Shown here piece by piece: positions 57,640 through 64,000 of a stretch of DNA of 64,000 nucleotides. The position numbers and the translations under genes are program-made. The notes below the pieces were generated by a model that saw nothing but the letters and a program-made list of their open reading frames with translations, was not told where the DNA came from and made no database searches. How positions within the stretch are numbered: the first letter of the stretch is position 1; each line of letters starts with the position of its first letter. Source of the stretch: Termitomyces sp. T153 (Eukaryota; Basidiomycota; Agaricomycetes; Agaricales; Lyophyllaceae); the NCBI GenBank assembly GCA_018296165.2, contig JACKQL020000063.1, positions 62,001 through 126,000 of the forward strand, written 5' to 3'.

Positions 57640-58740
57640 CTGAACAAGAAGCTCCTCTTGCTCTATTAAAGAGGTATAGCATACACCCAGACCTAGAGGG
57701 CATTGACAAGCAAAGTGACCAGCCTTGCCACAGCATTTGTAAAGCAGAGGAGAAGGGGATTGCTATTAGGAGGCATCAATGTCCATAGGGACTTTCTTGG
57801 AAAGAGAGAAGATGGGCACTGGCAGGGGAAGAGGAGTGGAGAGAGCTCAAGAGGTGGGGCAGCAAGGATCAAGCTGGCTTGTGGACCAGTCAAAGAATGA
57901 AAGGTGACCACAGAGTGTGTTGTATGTAACAACTCTTGCTTTGACTCCATTAGCTGCCACTGATCCCAAGCTACCTTGTATCCAGGTCTCCACTTGCTCA
58001 TCATCAGGGTGTCCTTCAGCCCTACTATTGATTCAATCCATGAGGGCAGGGGTGAAGTTCATCGCAGAATGTCAGGTAAAGTTGAAAGCCATCTGGATAG
58101 CAGGCCTGCTCAACCAATGCACAGAACAAGTCAATGTACTTATCAAGAGTCTGTTTACCTTGACATACTGGTCTAAGAAGAGCAAGGACAACCATCTTGG
58201 CAGAATCGAGGGAGAAAAACTCAGCTTGGAAATCCCTCTCAAATTTGTCCCAATTTGTAAAGCTGTTTACTCCTCCAAGATGATGGAAAACCCTCAAGGC
58301 ATATGTTGAGGCTTGGCCAGTCTTCATGTAGCAAAAGACCCAGGCAAGGCATCAGAGGCAAAGGCTTCACTACTCAGCTAAATATAAGTGATGCAAGACT
58401 GAAGAAAATTTTCACTAGCCTTGCAGTCACCTTTATAGACATCAGGGAGAGTAGGGCAAAGAATCTTAATATGAAGGACTGCTGATATGACACTTCAAGG
58501 TGCAGGGGAATATTCCTCTGTAGCTGTGAGGGGCATAGGGGGAGCAGTAAGAGCAATGGAAAGACAGTCCAAGATGGCTTAGAAAGAGTGGGACACAGTT
58601 TCTGTAGTTTGGCATAATCCAACAAGTTCAATACTGTGGGAGGTCAAGAAAGCTTGAGTAAGTTGCACCTATGTCTTCAGAGTCAGCAAATGACTCCAGG
58701 CATTGTCCTGGGGACTAGAAGCAGCAGGGGAAGGTACTGG
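57640..58740 (-). pseudogene. G-VI gag
   Basis: A zinc-knuckle region near 57690-57740 reads LYKCCGKAGHFACQCPLG, in which the first cysteine spacing is disturbed. The Gag core is frame 58025-58327: FTNWDKFERDFQAEFFSLDS and GKQTLDKYIDLFCALVEQA. N-terminal sequence is broken up to about 58740. Self-priming sequence AGAACAAGTCT (reverse) stands at 58866-58876 beside the 5' LTR. Confidence 0.8.
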
Positions 58741-58878
58741 AGAAGTTGGTTGAGGTCATTGGAGACAGACAGGGAGTTCTAAGACACTGGTGGGGGAGGG
58801 ACCTTTTGAAAAAAACTAACAGAAAGTTGAGGCAGTTTAAAAGGAAGCTCCCAGACTGAATCTAGAGACTTGTTCTGC

Positions 58879-59153
58879 TTTAAGAGCAACCTCTGGAGGC
58901 TGTGGCTCAATCACACAACTAGCAGAGGGAGCAAAAGTTTATTCAGTACTGTACAGTGTCTACAGACATAAATACACACCTGGCAGAGAGAGATCCAAAA
59001 GAACAAATCTGAAAAACTCCCTAGGCCAAGTGTGATGCTTCAGAGGCTTTGGAAGCATGAGAAACAACTGTACAGTACCACAGAAAAGTCATGTGATATT
59101 GTAGAAACTAAAGAAGAAATGGAGGGGAAAAGAGAGAACAAATGAGGAGTCCC
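58879..59153 (-). repeat. G-VI 5' LTR (split; remainder 59600-59605)
   Basis: On the plus strand it reads TTAAGAGCAACCTCTGGAGGC to GAGGAGTCCC. The opposite-strand solo LTR interrupts it, and the last bases CTGACA follow at 59600-59605. Confidence 0.78.
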
Positions 59154-59594
59154 TGTCAGGGGACATCCCACTTGTTTCCCCTTCTCCTTCTTCAGTTCTT
59201 GTCAGATTTCCCCTGCTATAGTTTTCCTTCATTCTCCTTCCTTTTCCCTATCTATTGGTCCTAGTTTCAACCCTCAGGCTGCACTGGTTCTCTGTCAATA
59301 ATTCAGACAAGTGTGGCCCCTTTGACACTGCCACCAGCTTATGTAACTGCTGACCAATTGCTGACACATCACTTTTGTCTTTTTTCTCTGTCATACTGTA
59401 CAGTTGTTTCTCATGCTTCTGAAGCCTCTGAAGCATCATACCTGGCCTATGGAATCCCCAGACTTGTTCTCTTTGGATTTCCCTTTGCCAGGTGGGTAGT
59501 TATCTCAGTAAACACTGTACAGTACTGAATAGACTTTGGATTTCCCTTTGCCAGCAGTGTGATTGAGCCACAGCCTCCAGAGGTCACCCTTACA
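59154..59594 (+). mobile_element. Solo LTR of the G-V/G-VI family, nested in G-VI 5' LTR
   Basis: A 441 bp forward LTR, TGTCAGGGGACATCC to AGGTCACCCTTACA. It is flanked by GTCCC (59149-59153) and GTCCT (59595-59599), a 5-bp duplication with one transition. It inserted head to head within the last bases of a related LTR. Confidence 0.85.
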
Positions 59595-59605
59595 GTCCTC
59601 TGACA

Positions 59606-59875
59606 CCAACAGCTATCAGCAATCCAATCTATCAAAACATACATATGTGTCATATTAGTAAGCAAAAAACCCTGTTCCAGTCCCTTAACAGAGGACCATC
59701 AACTTTACACATTCTCTATGAATACTGCCTTCTTAAGCATAGTAAGGTCCATATAAAGGCAGAATACCATGGTTATTTACAATGTTTGACAAGAGTGGAA
59801 TTGATGATGTAAGAGTTGAGGGACCAGCAGCAGGTGCAGCAGTCAAGCTCAAAAATCCATCTTTGCACCAGATGG
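59606..59875. other. No gene seen
   Basis: Short CpG-poor stretch between G-VI and the first SINE-like element. No frame or repeat is supported. Confidence 0.4.
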
Positions 59876-60078
59876 TGACATTGTAATGCATCATTTGTAT
59901 CAATGAGTGTATGTATGTGATACATTATTAGTAGTGATTACCATACATGCCAATGAGTGTTAATTAATACATTATGCAATGCAGTATAGTCAAAAATTCA
60001 ACAATCCAAGATTAAACCCAAGACCTTGCATGCATTTAGAATATACCATAACACTATAACCATTAGGCTATAAGTCTG
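59876..60078 (-). mobile_element. tRNA-derived SINE-like element 1
   Basis: The minus strand begins with a tRNA-like head. The A box TAGCCTAATGGTTATAGT and the B-box-like GGGTTTAATCTTGG are about 50 bp apart, as in a tRNA-type RNA polymerase III promoter. An A/T-rich body follows, ending GATGCATTACAATGTCA. The head, spacing and terminal motif are shared with the two elements below. No intact cloverleaf can be drawn, so it is not a working tRNA gene. Confidence 0.65.
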
Positions 60079-60242
60079 ATTGTAAAAGGATGAAAGAAGT
60101 AGCCTACATATTCATTGGGCTTGTCTATTGGAGACACAAGTTAGACTGGCTAGTGTTTGGTCAGAGTCAATGTTGGTGTTTTGTTAGTGTTTTGTTAAAG
60201 TTAAAAATAGGCTTAGGGTTCTGAATATCCTTCAATTGTTTT

Positions 60243-60431
60243 GAAGGCTATATGGTTTAGTGATTATTGCTCTGGAATGACACATTTTTATGTCCAGAGT
60301 CAAATGTTCAATCTGGGCTGGTAAAAATCTTATAATGCATTGTCAGATATACTTTATTGTTATGCTAATTAGTGGAAATAATGCATCACCATCAAATACT
60401 AATTACAATAAAAGGATGCATTAAAGTGACA
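60243..60431 (+). mobile_element. tRNA-derived SINE-like element 2
   Basis: Head: GGCTATATGGTTTAGTGATT (A box) and TGTTCAATCTGGGC (B box) at the same spacing as element 1. The body contains ATAATGCATCACCATCAAATAC and ends GGATGCATTAAAGTGACA. Confidence 0.65.
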
Positions 60432-61502
60432 CTATAGGCTGGTCTTCAAGAGTGAAAACAGGACCTGCATTACACCACTTTGAATAAAGCCAAGCTAATT
60501 CAACAAAACACATTGACATGTCACAATCCTATGGACTTCAAAACTTGATCAAAGTCAAAATGTGGAATGTCACACATCTACACTCTTTCTACAATATCTT
60601 CTTTGAAAGTGCTTGCAATGTCATAAAACTTGGTACACAGCTTATCCTTTACATCTAGATGACTTATACAAAGTTTGATAGCACTATCTTAAGTAGTGCC
60701 TAAATCCAGGGATCTTCAAATATGCTTTTGCATTTTATAGGTATATATTTACCTTATTGCAGACCAGTTTTGGGTGAATTTCACTGATTCTCTCAATATC
60801 CAAGGTCTAATAGTATGTATTAGCATTGCACACACAATTTGTTAAAAAATTGCATTTTGAAACACTCGGGCATTTTTGAACCTGATGTATATGATATTAT
60901 ATGCAGCATGCTTTCTGTTTCAGAAGTGTCATGATCTGACTGTTGTGTAGCCATTGCTTTCCAGGATAACTGTGAAGAATCAAGATTAGAACACAGGCAA
61001 TTGACATACTTCTTTGCTTCAACATGGCACCTGTTCCTCTATCCAGCCCACTGGTAGTATTTGGGGCCAGGTACAATACCTAGCTGCTAGGAATCTGGGT
61101 CTTTAACTTACACCTTATTGTGCCACATTGTGTTTTTTGAATGCAGTGGTAGCAAGCTTTCTCTACAGGGTTTTGATGCTACCCTACCTGCCCTTTTACT
61201 TAGGAGCTACTTACCATTTATTTAGTATTCTTTCACTTGGTCTATTGCAGCATATCTCTGGATCCAACCTCAACTATTATTTAGCATAGGTAGACATCAT
61301 CTATAATACAGCAACACAGAATCAATGACAATGGTGGACCTCCCCACTTGCCTGTGCCTTTGATGTAGGTCTTTTAATGGGTGTATTGTAACATGTTGCA
61401 TAAACACCACCTTTGAAGGCTAGGCTGTGAAAAATTGAGATTGGCATCTTCCTGTATCTCTCAAGTCAGAGAGGTTGCACCAAGGTAGAATTATACAGTG
61501 GT
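60432..61502. other. No gene seen
   Basis: CpG-poor sequence with many stops in all frames; no motif recognised. Confidence 0.4.
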
Positions 61503-61735
61503 ACAAGAGTATCAGAATGGTGATTTGACAGCAGTCCATTCCTGCTCCTGGGCCAATTTGTTCTTCACTTTTTTCAATTACAGCTAGAGAAAATGATAAA
61601 ACAAAACTCTAGTGATTGATGTTGGAGCCACTTACCCAAAAAGCATATCAATAACACAAGAATAGCAGCAATGCCAGTGCTGATGATGATACCAATGATA
61701 GCACCAATAGACAGGCTGGACATTCTTATTTGCAT
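61503..61735 (-). pseudogene. Possible membrane-anchor exon pair
   Basis: From an ATG at 61733-61735 the minus strand reads a hydrophobic, Gly/Ile-rich segment, LSIGAIIGIIISTGIAAILV then LLICFL, typical of a single transmembrane helix. A canonical intron follows (GTAAGT at 61635 down to CTCTAG at 61584, 52 bp), and the frame reopens as AVIEKSEEQIGPGAGMDC. The intron length matches those of the host gene at 27-31 kb. The rest of any gene is not visible; it could be a captured or truncated host exon, or chance. Confidence 0.3.
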
Positions 61736-61778
61736 AGACATAGATGCATCCTAGGAGTAGTTTCAACCCAGCCAACCC

Positions 61779-61990
61779 TGTTGTTGTAGTGCATCATACT
61801 GTGTAATTACAGTAAAAATATAATGCAATATTCTCTGTGACATAAATTGAGTACTATGTGAAGGTAATGCATAACACTGGATACATCACCAAAAAATACA
61901 CTACATGGGGATCAAACCCAGATCATCATGCACAGAAATTGACAACAAGTAACACCAATGACCATTAAACCAAATAGTCATAGCAAAAAA
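61779..61990 (-). mobile_element. tRNA-derived SINE-like element 3
   Basis: The minus strand has TATTTGGTTTAATGGTCATT (A box) and GGGTTTGATCCCC (a near-canonical B box). The body ends TATGATGCACTACAACAACA, the same tail as elements 1 and 2. Confidence 0.68.
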
Positions 61991-62476
61991 GTTGAGATGT
62001 GTTGAGAGTTGACAATACCTGTCTCAATATTGCTGTTGTGTTCATTTAGATGTCTTTACTTTTCCTAGAAAGCTTTCTTATTCCACACCATGCACATAAT
62101 CCCTCATTCATTTTGTTTGCTATTCTTTTGTTCAAAACCTTATTTTTCCATAACATATGTTCCAATATACACAAAACATCTTTTCTCAGCTGTCACCACT
62201 CTAATGTCTGACTCTGAGGGTAAGACATACTTATTTACCTACTCATAGTATTTTCTTACTTACATTGCCTGTAAATATGATTGTATATTTGGTCTACAAG
62301 TATAATACAGCCATCACCACTCTAATGTCTGACTCTGAGGATCTGATTGTATATTTTGTCTACAGGTTATAGGCCCCATTTTTTTGCTTCATGCTGTGAA
62401 TGATCCAGAGACATAGACACAAAAGAGATTTTTAGATTTCCTGGCTCATACAAAATATCAAGGTACACTATACAAA
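61991..62476. other. Copia-2 upstream region with direct repeats
   Basis: CACCACTCTAATGTCTGACT followed by CTGAGG occurs at about 62195-62220 and again at 62316-62341. Each is followed by GATTGTATATTT.GTCTACA (near 62279 and 62345). This may be part of a Copia LTR or leader; no LTR boundary was fixed because the 3' LTR is outside the window. Confidence 0.5.
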
Positions 62477-64000
62477 ATGTCCAACACCTCTACACACAAT
62501 CCACCCACATTTTCCAAGGAGCAGCAGTTTGATGGGACAAACTATGCCAGCTTCAAAGACAGGGTCCTTATTGCAGCACAATCTTGCAGTGCTTGCAGCT
62601 ACCTCAAAGGAACCATCCTGAAACCTGAACCCAACAACAATGTCTCACTAAAAACCCCTGACAAGGTACCTCTCCTGGCAGAACCTACCCCATGGCACTC
62701 TTCCAACCTGTCCAAGGAAGAATGGGACAGCCAAAACACCTGGACCATTAGCTTGATTTTCAACAATTGCAAAAACCCTATTGGATTAGGGATAAAAATG
62801 AGCAGAACAGCTGCCCAAGCATATAAATCACTCACTGACATGTATGGTGTAGCCTCAGAGTTGGTGGCAACAGAGGCAGTAAACAAACTTTGTGCTACAA
62901 AGCTCAGGGAAGGAGCCAATTTCCAAGAACATGTCAAGGTGCTCTCCACCAAATGGAATGAGCTGTCAAAAAGAGGGCAGTTATCACAGATGCAATGTTC
63001 AGATCTATGGTGATTGGATCCCTCCCAGAATCCTGGAACACAATTGTATTGAGTCTTTATGCCACCACCACATTGGCAATGCTCATTGCTGGATTAATGG
63101 TCCATTGGGAATGGATCAAAGCACAAAAACTGGAGAAGACATCAGTAACCACACTCCAGGCAACTGCAAAGCCCCAAAAGTCCAAGTTGATCTGTGCAAA
63201 CCCCAACTGTGGATGCACTGGACATACAATGCTGAACTGCTACTGGAAAGGTGGTGGGGAGAAAGGCCAATTCCCCACAAATTTCAGAAACTGCAAGAGC
63301 ACCTTAGCATCAATCAACACCACTCAGGACACAGCCTTGGCAAATCTAGCAAATGCAAATGCCACAAATCCAAGTGCTCAGATCACATATGCTTTATTAG
63401 CATAGTACATGCCAGTGGCAGTATATGATGCCTAAGAAACCCCTGTCCAAAGCCTACCTGACAACACTGTGCTCACACTTCAGGCAAGAGCCAAAATCCC
63501 CACATTCACAGACTCAGGCACAAGTGATCATTGCTTTGTTAGCTGTGAGGATTTTGTGGACTATGTACCACTCAAATTGCTGAGAGAGAGACAAGCTGCT
63601 ACCCAGGATGCAGTGTTCCACATAGTAGGCCAGGGGACTGTCAAGAATATGGTGAAGATGGGTGAGGGCATGGCCAAATTAGTGTTCAAAAATGCCCTAC
63701 ATACCCCTGATTTGTCAGCAAATCTCATCTCCATAGGGAAGTTTGACAGTGCTGGTTTCTCAACCATGTTCAGCCAGGTGAGAGCAGTATTCCATGACTC
63801 TAATGGGAGAGAGATCCTTATGGGGAAGGGAATCAACAGCATGTACCTACTTGACACACTTGATAGTAACCTAAGATCAAACACCAGAGCAATGATCATG
63901 TTGGCAATTGACATCCCTGTCAACTTCAATGGATGGCACCACCAATTTGGATATGCAGGGGTGGACAAAATCTAAACAATGGCTCAGAAGAGTATGGTGA
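62477..64000 (+). pseudogene. Ty1/Copia gag-protease, 5' part of Copia-2 (runs off window)
   Basis: Frame 1 (62477-63013) is a Copia Gag: FDGTNYASFKDRVLIAAQS, then KMSRTAAQAYKSLTDMYGVA and LCATKLREGANFQEHVKVLS. A stop and frameshift near 63000 move to frame 62995-63405, with a knuckle CANPNCGCTGHTMLNC (C-x4-C-x4-H-x4-C) followed by a GGG.KGQFP stretch, as in fungal Copia. Frame 63469-63975 holds the retropepsin (FTDSGTSDHCFVSCEDFVDY, intact D-S-G) and the pre-integrase zinc segment (WHHQFGYAGVDKI), ending in a stop at 63973. Integrase and RT should lie beyond 64000. It is better preserved than Copia-1 and of a different subfamily. Confidence 0.85.

Larger units (their letters stand above)
54224..59605 (-). 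mobile_element. Gypsy chromovirus G-VI, internally deleted
   Basis: 3' LTR at 54224-54568; 5' LTR from about 58879, ending at 59605 after a nested solo LTR. No target duplication is visible (GCCTA and CCAAC). It belongs to the G-V subfamily. Between them are chromodomain, integrase, an LTR4-type fragment replacing about 1 kb of integrase and RNase H, a partial RT lacking the palm, protease and gag. Confidence 0.85.

Noticed and set aside
59990..60078. A tRNA gene on the minus strand
   Set aside because: A and B boxes are present but no cloverleaf with a proper anticodon and acceptor stem can be drawn. The same head recurs twice with a shared tail, which fits a SINE.

Overview
The window looks like a transposon-rich stretch of a filamentous basidiomycete, probably an agaricomycete. 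The reasons are one host gene with many 47-66 bp introns, and the mix of mobile elements: chromodomain Ty3/Gypsy retrotransposons, Ty1/Copia with fungal-type Gag, Helitrons, a Plavaka-like transposase remnant and Tc1/mariner elements. I cannot name the species from sequence alone. Nearly all the DNA is decayed mobile elements with very few CpG dinucleotides and many transition-type stop codons. The exceptions are the host gene at about 26.6-32.2 kb and a few young solo LTRs, which keep normal CpG.

Layout. 0.2-5.2 kb: a degenerate LTR-like repeat, a solo LTR (902-2049), and a Copia gag-protease remnant (3105-4549) cut by an LTR fragment. 5.2-14.4 kb: a complete plus-strand Gypsy element (G-I) sitting in that Copia copy and itself carrying three nested LTR insertions. 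14.4-14.8 kb: the Copia RNase H end. 15.9-20.0 kb: a broken minus-strand Gypsy (G-II) hit by a Tc1/mariner element with 210-215 bp inverted repeats (17083-18675). 20.1-26.6 kb: a Plavaka-like fragment, a solo LTR (21455-22602), an LTR fragment, unidentified decayed DNA and a Tc1-like remnant. 26.8-31.9 kb: the only convincing host gene, a minus-strand WDR7/rabconnectin-3-beta-like WD40 protein.

32.2-52.8 kb is a nested tower. A Helitron is split by Gypsy G-IV (34463-49288, TSD GAAAG). G-IV is split by a young solo LTR (37120-38249, TSD TTCAC) and by Gypsy G-V (41102-48676, TSD GACAG). G-V in turn holds another solo LTR (46558-47712). Taking the insertions out in silico restores continuous reading frames at the junctions. 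53.6-59.6 kb: a second Helitron terminus and a fifth, deleted Gypsy (G-VI), with a solo LTR inserted in the last bases of its own LTR. 59.8-62 kb: three tRNA-derived SINE-like elements and a possible membrane-anchor exon. 62.5-64 kb: the start of a second Copia element running off the window.

The Gypsy elements share a layout: LTRs of about 345-461 bp with TGTCAGGGGA...CACCCTTACA ends, then gag, zinc knuckle, protease, RT, RNase H, integrase, chromodomain and a purine-rich tract. Just after the 5' LTR lies an 11-nt sequence complementary to an 11-nt motif inside the LTR, the arrangement expected of self-priming Tf1/sushi-type chromoviruses. No Gypsy copy here has a fully intact set of frames and catalytic residues.
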